From NCBI GenBank assembly GCA_004802725.1, contig SGPM01000085.1:1-64000 (forward strand): a stretch of 64,000 nucleotides of DNA, given 5' to 3'. Position 1 is the stretch's first letter. Each line of letters starts with the position of its first letter. The stretch is from Antrodiella citrinella. Lineage: Eukaryota > Basidiomycota > Agaricomycetes > Polyporales > Steccherinaceae. The notes under the pieces were generated by a model. That model ran no database searches. It worked only from the letters and a program-made list of their open reading frames with translations, and was not told the origin of the DNA. Shown here one piece after another: positions 44,470-55,852 of this stretch. The translations under genes were made by a program, and so were the position numbers.

Positions 44470-47461
44470 ATGTCGAGCGAGCTGGAGATACCCTCCGTGA
44501 TAGAAAGGGACCAGGACGGAGGTGATGGTCTTCCGACCTACGATGATCTCCTCGTCCAAAATGGGCCGAATTCAAGGTGTGTATCTAGCCATTATCGGTG
44601 TGTTTGTACTTTGATCATATCTAACCTTCTACCTCGTCGTGTGCTCCTAGATTTGGACGTTGGAAGGAATGGATAGAGAAGAGGTATGCAAGAATAGTTT
44701 CTGCTATTGATGTTGTCGCCGCCTGCAACTATCTTCGCAGGCGACGGGTGAGGTCCGCGTACACTGACCGTGATGCTCCTCCACCAGAGCTGCTGAACGA
44801 TATGCGGATTTGACACCGGAGGACCTCAGACAGCGGAGGGCTAGAGGATGGGGACACGGTGTGAGTCTTGCTTTTGTCTTCTTTGCAAGTCGCAAGACCG
44901 CTCTTTCATTGTGGCGCCACTTCCGTTCAGACTACATTGGTTACTTCTGCTAAAAATGAACTACTTCATAGGTAGAGGAAGATCCCTTCTTTCCCTCGCC
45001 GGGGGCCCCGGGTCCACATGTTGAACTGCATCTGCAGACGAACTTCTCGTCCTCGTCCGTGCAGCGTACCGAATCCTCGGACACTGCAGTCGACCCTGGA
45101 CCACAACCATCCATCGGAGAACCGCTCTACCCAAGTCACCTCGAGGTGCATCAATTTGGTTCCCGATTTCTTCCACACGCGACGTCGCAAATACGATGTC
45201 TGCTACCTCTCCTCGGCGATCAACTTTTGCTCATTGGACATGACGACGGTCTCTCTGTGATGGACCTATATCCAAAAGAGTGGAGTGACCATGGAGGAAT
45301 CACTAATAAAGGTCCTAGCGATGCTGAGGCCCGGCCAATATGGGTCGGCGAAGGGTGAGTGGTTTTCCATCCATCTGCACCGTCACTCCGACCGCGTATT
45401 CGCTGCAAACAATCTCGAATATTTCGGTGGTACTATAATGCTTCAAAGCAGTCGTCAACTCCCGCTGTTCATTTACTCTGGCCCGTCATGAGCGTTTTGG
45501 GCCACATTACCACCCACGGTGATCTGCCGCTTATGATAAAGTGTCCCGTCACTGTGGACGCATTTTGCCTTGTTGTGCTCAGCTTCTACCGTGGCAGAGC
45601 CCTTATCCTGTTTTATTCTGCATTGTGTAAACGAGCGGTTGGATCTCAGATGTAGCATCTCGCTAACATTACTTGCATCGACAGGGTATTCCAGATGAAC
45701 GTGCTTGAGTCAGAGAGTACCGGTGCAGGTACCCCACAGGGCGTCGTACTAGCTCTAGTTGGACCCGAGAACTGTTCCCCCAAAGAACAAGAAGGCGTGC
45801 GGTCTTTACGCATGTACAACCTTGCAAGCTTGGTAAGTTTGGCAAAGTATGTGATAACGCAGAAGGTGAGTTCTTCGTTACATTTATACTACAATGGAAT
45901 GCTCTAACATAGATTATTTTATAGGCAAGGCCTCTCGATTTGCGTCATCCAACTTCGGGGAAGCCAACGCAAACAACACCTCGACGGCACCGCAAAGGTC
46001 CGAGCTTGACAAAAGGACTCAAGAACCTCATGGTCGACTCGCCACCTTCCGGTCCTGCCAATCTGATCTACCAAGCCAGAACTGAGACATATATGCAGTT
46101 ACCCTCGGCCGTGGACTCCATAGGATCTTTGCCATTCAAGGAGAGCCCGATCACTGATGCATCGAACATGTTGGATTCCTGGGAAGTAGTGGACGATTTG
46201 CCTCTACGCTGGGCCACGGATTACAAGCCGCTAGCCACAGCGGGTTCTCGACTGATGAACACCTCAGTTCTATCATATGCGATATATCGCAATGAGAACC
46301 AACGCAGTCGGGGCGGTGCTTTTCTTGCAGTAACGGTCAAAAGCAATATTCTATTATACGAGACGCCAAAGGGTGATCGTTCGTTCCGTTTCGTCAAGGT
46401 GCGTATCCCGGTACATCATGTGTTCCGTTATCTCACCAGGCATGACTGTCCAGGAGTTTTACACTCCGCTCACCGCGCGGAACCTCACGTTCGTACACCA
46501 AGCCGTGCAGGATCCCATGTCACGTAGCCCATCCGATATGTCCCATTCACGTCATCGTAACATCTCCACTCCAGTAAATCGGGCTCCGAAACGCATGTCC
46601 ATGGGCGGTGCGAACCCGACATCTTCTCAATACCCACCTCAGCTTAGCATCTTCGTGGTATTCGAGAAGAAAGCGGGGCTTATCCGAATAGCAGATGCCG
46701 CGGTGGGTGAAGTCGATCTGTACGACGAGGCAGCAGGCACGAATGCGTTGCTTAATCCCGCCGGGTCTCTGAATCGAAGACCTAGAACATCATGGGACGG
46801 TATGAGTTTCCACAAGGAACCAAAGGCGTCGTGGATTCCGCCTGTGCTGATGGTGATAAAAGGACAGGCGAACGGAGGTCTTTCTCATAGCATGTATCTG
46901 GTGACGCGCGGCAAGCACACTCATTTGCTACCATCGCCTTTGCCCGCCAACCTCCCCTCCATCCCCCCATACCGGACCTTCACATGGACCTCACCGCCAT
47001 CTAACATCTCTACGCGAATATGCAGACAGACCCCGCCGCTATCGGAGGAGGGGTCGTCTGAATCCTTCTTGCAGGTCATCGCCTTTGGAGAAGAAGGCGT
47101 GGAAGTCCAAGAGGTCCCTCTATCCAACCTGACGGTGAACATGGGCAAAGGAAAGAGCAAGGTTGAAGAGCCCGTGCGCGCGGTGGCAGACTTAGGTGGG
47201 GACGCAGGATTCTTGTGTACAGGTGGGTTCTGGCACGACGACGATCCTGCGCGACCAGGGTTGATGCGGTCGGACTCTACTGCGAGCTACGACTCCGACT
47301 CGGTGTTGGAAGACATCTCGAGCTCGCGTACACCCACTCGACTGAAGGAGGTTGAAGGTGTATACGGCTGGGTCCGTAAAGGAGCAGAAGACTGGCGGGT
47401 GTTTTGGGTCGGAGGTACTGGAGACCGAGATACGGACAATTATCAGCACTACGCCAGTTAA
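44470..47461 (+). CDS. CNH (citron-homology)-like domain protein
   Basis: Seven exons (44470-44576, 44651-44683, 44788-44860, 44972-45354, 45685-45865, 45925-46398, 46454-47461) give 752 residues. The N-terminal 60 residues are charged. A propeller-like region begins at RCLLPLLGDQLLLIGHDDGL and continues with GVVLALVGPE, FLAVTVKSNILLYET and QLSIFVVFEKKAGLI, the pattern of CNH domains that bind small GTPases or membranes. Later parts are Ser/Pro-rich, and the C-terminus contains GVYGWVRKGAEDWRVFWVGG. Intron 4 (45355-45684) is 330 nt, long for this part of the window. No kinase or RhoGEF domain accompanies the CNH region. Confidence 0.7.
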
Positions 47462-47853
47462 CGGCACATATCTTATGGAGGTTTTTCATCGCACTTACCA
47501 GTCCTTCTTATGCGCTACAGGCGTCGTTAAATCACGAATGTCATTGTCTTCCGTGTGCGAAGTTAGCCACGGAGACTAAGTCCGTTGTAAGAATACAATT
47601 TTTTCGTGAGCTCGTTACTTGTGTACATTGAGGAAACAGAATGAATGTCCATCCATGTGAAAAACGAAGCGAACGACGTGCAAGTACGAGGACATCGTGG
47701 TTCTATAATAGGGTGTCAGAAATGTACGCCAAACGATGGGATGAGGGAGGCGGGCCCATGTTCTGAGGGGATCCTAGGTCAAAGTCCTTCAATTAAATTA
47801 ACAAGTACGCATAAGAATCGGTTAGAGAGAGAAGAGAGTATGCCATGGCGGTG

Positions 47854-50800
47854 CTATGACTGCGCATCGGGTCCACGCAGGACAGTGAACTCTCGCTGCG
47901 TTGGAGTGGGGTCGGCAGACGAAGAAGACTGGCCGGGACTCCCAGCGGCTGGCCGCGATTTTCTAACGACCATAAAGGATCGTCCAGGCGAAGACTCCGG
48001 TTCTGGCGGAGGAGGAGGGGGTACCTCCGGTACACCGGACTCTCGCTCGCCCGAAATCCTCGGTTTGCGCAGGTTGTACCAATGTTTCTTCTTCGGGTAC
48101 GGACCCAAGTGGTCATCTTCATCCCCGCCGTCAACGTCCGACTGCCCTGTGTCCCCTAATGCCGATGGCCGGTACTTCTTGGCAGCAATGGCAGAAGCAT
48201 CCTCGACAATCGCAGTCTGCGACTTCGTACGAATATGCGCTGGCGCCATGGCCCCAGGAGGCAGACCGCTGATCTCGGGTGCCCTCTTGGCGACGCTAGC
48301 AATGGACGGTGTTGGAGGTGGGGAGTACTCATGACTAGTGCCTTCCCTCTTCTCCACCGAGGGGAACGTCTGAGTGGAGCTAGTCGCAAATCGCCCAGAT
48401 CCCGAGGCTTGGGTGATGGCATAGGGTGATTCGTAGTGAGCCCTGCCTCCGCCGACCCTGGCAAACCCAGATTTCGGAGGATCTGGTGAGCGTACCGGTT
48501 CAGCCACATTGGTGTACCCAGGCCTTGGGAAAGGCTGCCATGCACCCATGATGTAACCTGTCTCGTCGTCGCTCTCTTCTTTGTAAGGTTGCACGTTTTC
48601 AGGTCGGAGGACTGATGGTGGGTTGGAGGTAGTCGGTGTGACGTCTGCGTAAGGCGCAGTCGGTCGACTGAGTGGCAGTGTAGAGGGGGAAGAATTGAGG
48701 TCATCGAGTCGAGACTTCGGTCGTCGGTGACGGGAGTGCCCGGAACGGCGTGGCCCACAGCATCCTGCCATTCCCAACGCGCCGAACAGGCCACTATCCA
48801 CGACGTGTCGACTACGGTGGAAACCGACGCCACCAACCATACGAACAATAGCTTCCACAAGCTTAACGACCAGCATGAGAGTAAAGGCCAAATAGATGAG
48901 GCCCAAAATAAAGAGAATAGCATAAGCGACCCATTGTGCAGCGCCTGAGCCTACGGAAACCTGTGTATGAGATTTGAAAAGGCCAGTCAGTTAACCGCCA
49001 TCATCGACAGTAACGTCAATCAAAGCAAGAAACTTACAATCGGCGTCAAGATGACGAGTAGAACTGCGATCACAATCCTTGCGACACAGAACAGAAAGCT
49101 GATCAGTCCCATGCTTGCCCCTTGGCCCCACGGCAACCAAACAGACGTGACGAGAGCCGAGACGACTTCAACAACGAGAATGACAATGGCTTGAGCGGTT
49201 CCACTCTTCTGGCCACATCCAATGGTGAGACCAAAAGCCAGGTTTGTCGCGAACAAAAGGCATGCGAAAAGTTGAGACCCGTGCCTGTAGTGATTGTACA
49301 GCGGTCCGAGGAACAGCAACGTCCAGGTCTCATCGTACAGCTTTGCGGTATTGGTGAATTGAAGGCGCAGGATCAAGAAGATAGGAAAGGCGACGGATAA
49401 GATGGCGAAAGAAAGCGCGGCAAGGATGATAGATGCCAGTGATGCTTGTGACCGACCAAGAGTGAACTGGTAGCATGCGAAGATAGTGATAGGTAGATGA
49501 AAAAGAATGAGGATCCTGACCAGGTTGCCTTGCAGAATGCTACCGTGAAGGGACACAAATGTTCTGCGTAGTCGCCACCAAGGTCTTCCGCCGTTAGGGA
49601 AACGCGAAGTCGGACGGAACAGGAAACCATTCATCGACTTGTTTTCGTCAGACCCCTGCAAATGACCGATGCTTTCCAGCATGTCCTTGCTTCCCGCTGA
49701 ATATCGGGGGCTTCTTGTACCGCCTATGTTGGTTGCTTGGCTACTACTTCCAAAGACGCGTGATGCAATCCAATCAATAAGCCATACCAACATGCTTAGC
49801 ACAATGGTGACAGCCACGATGGCCAGGAACAGTGAGAGACATACGCCGAACAGATCCTGAGGAAAGACGCCTACGGCGTACGCGAAGGACGAAAGGCCCG
49901 GTTTTGCGTCGGCTGGTAGTTGAAACAACACGTTAGGCGCAGACGCGTCGATGAATATGGGTGAGGTGGAATCATTTAGCTGATCGGCGAAGTCGCTCGG
50001 GGGAGTGAAAGGCGGTACGAAGAGCGGGTTCCAATGTTTCGCATCGTGTCCTTGCGTTATGGAGATGTCTACATGGCAGGTCAAAATCAATTCTGATGAT
50101 TATCACTGTAATGACTTACTGTAAGACAAAGTCGCCCATGCAGTTTGGGAGAGAAGAGGGTCTAGATGCTTATCAGAATGAGTTCGGACACCGAAACTTG
50201 GTCGCACTCACAAATGAATTCGGGCCATTGTACGGCGACCATTGCCAAAGCCGCGCAGAATTGAGTATGAAAGATGATATCTCGCAACGACGGGGTACCT
50301 ATAAGATTGTCAAGAATGTCTGAAAACGAAGGATGTGTGGAATATACTCACAGAACCTCATGAGAGATGGAGATGTTGCAAGCTTCTCTCCGCTAAGCGC
50401 ACTAGCCACCACAAATCCGACACGCTCCACCTTGGCCCAAATACCAGCACCACCACTAGTACCCCTTCCCCATGCTGAAACGAGACGCGCTAATCCCACT
50501 ACAAGCCAGTATCCGATTGCTAGCGCAGCACTCGACCATAGTATAATCCTCGCACGACCATAGGGGGAATCCAAGCTTGGAACCAGTGGGGTGGTGTTCA
50601 GATCAAGGCAAAACAGTTCATTTTGGAAAGGATCCAATGCACGTAGTCGTGTGTAGAACGTCGCAAGCTCAAACGCATCGCCAGGTGAAATCGAAGTGGA
50701 TAACGCGAAGGGTCCAGCAGGTAACGGGCAATAATTGCCTTGTTCATTCAGCGCTGGAAGCGGTGAAGGCGGACGAACAGTTGCACAAAAGAATGAGCTG

Positions 50801-51157
50801 AAGTCCCATACCGCGAAGGTCAACATTTCAGTCGTAGTAAAGAGCGTGGCTGTGTAAAGTAAGTGTGAGACAAGTATGTACATGACACCAATACAGTACA
50901 GGAGACTTACTTGCGACTGGATTCAGATCTGACGACGCTCCGATTACCTCCTGCGGGTTCTCTCCGAGTAGTGTGAAGTTGAGATATGTACCTCGCGGCG
51001 TGTGTTCCAGGAACTGAGCGTAAACGGTAGTGACATTGAGCTTTTGGGAGATGTTGCCGCTAAAGCAATCCACAAAACTGATGTTTGCTGGTTGGCCATT
51101 CACGTAAGATAAAACCAAGAATAGGAGAAGAAAGATGAATGCAGGGAGACCGAACAT
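47854..51157 (-). CDS. TRP-like ion channel (ML-like domain, Flc/Pkd2 family)
   Basis: Six exons, 51157-50911, 50849-50352, 50298-50212, 50161-50120, 50068-49038 and 48960-47854, give 1003 residues. A signal peptide (MFGLPAFIFLLLFLVLSYVNG) is followed by a lumenal ML-like domain with spaced cysteines and N-glycosylation sites (NISFVDCFSGN, NVTT). The middle has about nine hydrophobic segments, the TRP-like core of fungal flavin-carrier/Pkd2 proteins. The C-terminal 330 residues are Ser/Pro-rich and cytosolic in character. Family members act in calcium signalling, cell-wall integrity and haem/FAD handling in the ER, vacuole or plasma membrane. Exons 3 and 4 are only 87 and 42 nt; both were needed to keep the frame across 50.1-50.3 kb. 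Confidence 0.87.
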
Positions 51158-54100
51158 GGTGTAAAACAGCTACTGCTGCGAGCAGCTGTGAGCTACGGCC
51201 AGTTGTCGGTGAGCCAGGTGGTCAGAGTCGAGGTGTAAGTAGCAAAGAGCACTGCAATTCAAAACGACCAACCACGGCTAAGAAACGTGTTGTATGGTGT
51301 GACGTTACAGGTAAGAATGAGCAGCTATTGAAGTCATTAACTCCACTTACCCCAATTAATTACCACTTACTTACCATGTGACCATAGTCACGTCCTTGTG
51401 TTCCGAGCCCGACGAGCTCTTCGCTGTGACACTCTTGCGACTGCTCCTGGACATGAACTTGGTACACATGCAAAGTATTCTTGCCGATTTAACAGATGCT
51501 CACCGTTGTGTAACTCGGCAGATCAAGCGAACTCCTCCTACACCATCGACATCGTGGTCGTGCACTACAAACTCCGCTCGTTAAATTTTGTTTGCACCTT
51601 TGCGCCCTCTTCGTCCTTTCTTGCGGGCGCATACCCGAGATTCCGACGGAGAAAATGACCAGGCGTCGTGTCCGTTTACTGTCCTAGCGTCACACGCGTC
51701 TTGCAAGCTGAAATTTTAGGCCCAGGATCCACTCCTCCTCCCACCACTTATGCCTCCGTCTCATTACCCTGCAACCGAACTTCGTGGCACGTCAATTTAT
51801 TAGCGAGGCTTCAATACTTTTCCCTTGCGACGATCCCGGTGCTTTCTCTTCGCTATTCTGGGCATAGCTTCTCTAATCTGCAGTGGACGGACTTTTGTGC
51901 ATCAGAGCGCTACCGTGTCTGCTCATTTTTCGCAAGGATATGGTATAGCTCAGACCGACGGACTCCAATGTCAATTGAACAGTAACTCAACAGTAACTTC
52001 GTGGACCACGCGTGTTACCCCCGTTTGTACAGGTCGTATCCGAAGGGACATTCTCTTGCCCCTACCGCATGTGGAACCTTTCGATTTCCTAGCTCAGTCG
52101 GCCTGTATTTGAGAGAGGCACTGTCCACCGGTTGCGTCCTGCTTTGGCTGTGCAAGCTATTGCAATCTCTACCACATGAGACCGGTCAAACAGGTTCTCT
52201 GAAGCTTTGACTTGAGACTGCCAATGCCAATGGGACTTGGGCGAATCACATTCCTCTTTGCCATCTGTCATGTCACATGCAACTCAGTCATGCATGTAGG
52301 AAGGACATCCACTGTATGTGGCATTTCCATTCGTCTACACTTCCCAAGGCATTCGACGTCCACTACACAGGCTGGGTGACAACGACCATGACATTCGCCA
52401 AGCAAAGGTCCCCTCTTTTCTGATTATCCTCTATTCCCTCGGATATCCAAGACTTCGGACTGCAATGCGGCACAATCCCATGGAGGTCTCTTCGAGACCA
52501 GGTCGAAGGTGAGCCCACAACACTTGCAGACAAATTTTTGCCCTCCCGAATCTCGGTAGGGATCTGACCAGCGTGCTAGATTCTCAGTATGTTCAACACC
52601 CACCCACGTCGCTTCTCAAAAGTTTCTGGAATATCTCGCGTACACATTCACAGCAGACGAGTGTTGGGCACGACTCACCGCATCGGCATCGCCTCGGTGA
52701 AATATGCATCAAGTCCGCGATCTTCCAGGCTGCTTGCTGCTAGCACCAAGACGACACACTTTCGCGGGAATGTGGTGTCCTGCAATTGAAAGCAACATGA
52801 AGGGTCATTTTGCGTTATCTCCTTCAGCTCAAGTTCGGTTCGATTCCGGTATACGCAGGGTATACGTGAGATTGTTGACAGGTTATGTTGGATCTCGCTT
52901 ATTAGGTACGTAAGGACAACGGCCTTCGTCCTCGGCCAAATCTCTGAATTCGCAGGTGCACGTTGAAAACAGGACTCGAATATGCAAAAGCGTGGGGTCC
53001 AATTGACCTGTATCGCGATTTTTCTTTTCACCGCCGAGTGCGCCATTTTATGTCTTCTAATGCAATGGTCAGAACTAACCTTGTGTACTACCGTTACAGT
53101 GACGCTCTGGCACCGGGATATTGCGTGGATGGCTCGGAAACTTCCCTGGATACGAATCGTACCTTTCGTATACAACAGGGGGTGTATGTACGGTATACAA
53201 GTTTCTCAGGTACGTGACCGTGCGGTGGTCCGCTTGTCATTCCAGTCATTCCACATAACATTCCGGTCTAACGCTCTTTTCCGGGTTTTGATTAAGGTTC
53301 GTGCTTCACGGGGCAAGAATGTTCACAAACCAATCACAAACACTTCCAGGCGAAAACGCCGGCGACGCTTGAAACATACCCTCTGACTCGATAACAGCTA
53401 TGCCGTGTCCGAGCCAAGTGTTCTCAGAAAGTAGCTAGTCTGTGATTTTGCGCTCAGTGCTTCCATGTAGCAATTCCACGCACGCTGCGCTGGGGTTGAA
53501 GACACGACCACGGTTAGTTGAGCTCTTCTCGCCGATATCGTCACGCCATTCTCACATCTATGCTCGCAGTATCGCCGGGGACCAGGATAAGTGCGACTAT
53601 ATGGGCACCGTGACACCGGGATCCATAGGATTGTGCGTGAGTACATACGCTGTCCGATAGTGCGCACTGCTTTTTGCCGCAATGGCGACGCGTTCGTGGG
53701 TATGACATACTTCAGCTGCCAAGCGCAGAGCCAAATATATACTGACAGGCGGAGTTGGATGCCAGAACAGTTCGAAAACGCCACGACGGTGCCATCAACT
53801 TTGTACGTTGTGGAGAGCACTTCTGTCGGGAATTGCTTCGCACGCAAACAGCCTGGCTATCTGCGAAGAGGCCTGCGAAGACGTCTCCTTCGTGTTTCAG
53901 ATTCGACAGCGGGGTATCTCCGCTGCAAAATTGAGCTGCAGCAGTCCTTTGCAGGCATGTTGCCCCCAGCCGAATGGATTGCTGTAACTTACGAGAAGCT
54001 CTCCTCTGGACGCTGTCGCGGGAAGCCTCAAGGCGTGACCGTTTTCACAGGCAGTCTTCCCCTCGTCTCCCCTTGCTTCCTCAGCGGTCTAGGAACACTC

Positions 54101-55852
54101 TGGTCCCTTTATCGGCAGTGTACATGCTCGGCACCTTCGTCGGCAGCAGCACGACCAACTGAGGTGGTCGGCAGGATTCGTGACCCCGCTCGATCCTTAT
54201 CCAGGTACGGCTTCCCACTGCGTATGCGTCTGCTGGAATACCTCTGTGGAGCCTCGTGGGGTGCTAGGACCCTCGTGCGTCCTGCGGATAAACCGTGCAC
54301 TAGGTCGTCCGCTACACACATATATGTAAGGTGAATTCGCAAATACACGGAGGCACACGAGAAGACGCGTGGGACTCTGGAGCAAGACAAAAATGCTTGA
54401 GCGCACTAAGCGCAATCGTTGTCAGATAGCGTGCTTCGCGGGAATTGAAAAATCCGGGTTTTCATAGTTGCCTGTGCACGCGTTCTGGTCAGGAGGTACA
54501 CGTCGGTGCACACAATAGAGTCCATTGTGGTGAGCACAGTGCTTCCATTTTATGACGAAACACTTGCGGTGGACAAGGGAGGGAGTGCGACGATCTACCT
54601 ATACGGTAAGCATCGCCACACTTACACGCCATATTGAATGACTCTAGAGATGAGCGTCGACCTCTGTATGCATGCATGTGGTTCCGCCACTGACGCCTGG
54701 TTATTTGTATTCTTCCAGCATCGGTGGCTCTACACGCGTTTCCGGACGACGCCCATGGATGCGTTGACGGAGGTGACTGAACTTACGTGTTTATCTGAAT
54801 CCCATGAATGACGGACAAAGCCACATACGGACGTCGTAATCTCCTCGTCTCCCTTGTAGCGCAGACAGATGCCTTCATGGAGATATGCGCTCATATGTAG
54901 GAGCTTCCGCTGTACCCACAGCATCTGGGATACACTCCATGACAGTGACAGAGCACAGTACTTAGGCTCGGATTCAATATACCGAGATGGAGCAGAAGTG
55001 GGCCCCAGTTAGAGGGTTATGGGCACTTCTTACCGCCTCATTGAAGGTTCATGATGACAACTTCGACCGCGGTATGTGCATGGGAGTAATATCTATCTCC
55101 CGCACTCCAGAAATGAATGTTTCGACTCCGAGCATGTCGATATTGCCCGGTGACAAAGACACTGTTTGACCCACATGGTTTCACTCCCATTGAATCTGTG
55201 GATCGGATACGCCGATTTGCATGGACAGCCAAGTGGACAGCACTTCTGAACCATCGCGAGTGTGCAAGAAGTGCTTGTGTTGAATGGTGGTTCCTGTATA
55301 AATTGCTGCGACTTCACGCCGTTGGCCCGTTGCCGTTGCGAGGTGGGAAGCAGCGGAAGGCCTGAGTTGCCTCCGTAATGCGATTATCTAGGCGCTCGAA
55401 ATTGTGCAGATGGCAGAGGCTGCGCTCGAAAGGCGCACAATCTGGACAGCTGTTTCATGAAGTCAGTTATAGCTGATCTGTGCGTGTTCTCTGTATGAAC
55501 CCAAGAATCTACCAGTGCATCTTCGTCCAGTGGCAGTACTGCCATAGACTGCCATCTGGGTGCTTGCAGTTAGATAAGATCTAGATATCGGCTGTTGCCG
55601 AAGCTGACTGATCAATCACATTAGCATCGCACTTCGAGCGTCTGTCTTCTTTACTCTGACCACGATTGTCGTCTGGACCTCTAGCGCGTTTCACAAGACT
55701 CCATCCGGCGCACTCTTTCTTTGCACTTGCTATACACCTGCAGCACTAGAACATACGCAAAGAAGTCGAGACTTACCCTTGATAACGTGGGAAGCGTATT
55801 TCACGGCGGATACGTTTTTACGTCGACCAGTCTCAGGGTTACAATTGGAAGT
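51158..55852. other. Gene-poor region, no recognised gene
   Basis: About 4.7 kb between divergent genes with no frame showing a family motif. The longest plus-strand frame (53591-54334, 247 codons) and minus frames of up to 166 codons have irregular, Cys/Arg/Ser-rich translations. No terminal inverted repeat, long terminal repeat, transposase or reverse transcriptase motif was seen by eye. Long promoters, non-coding transcripts or decayed mobile DNA are possible. Confidence 0.4.

Noticed and set aside
45359..45655. Open frame of 98 codons inside intron 4 of the CNH-like gene
   Set aside because: The exons on both sides join smoothly in phase without it, and the translation shows no relation to the propeller.
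53591..54334. Plus-strand open frame of 247 codons in the gene-poor region
   Set aside because: The translation is rich in Cys, Arg and Ser with no domain, the opposite strand is equally open nearby, and no splice-linked neighbours were found.
55046..55120. Box C-like sequence suggesting a C/D snoRNA
   Set aside because: No box D at a suitable distance and no terminal stem was found.
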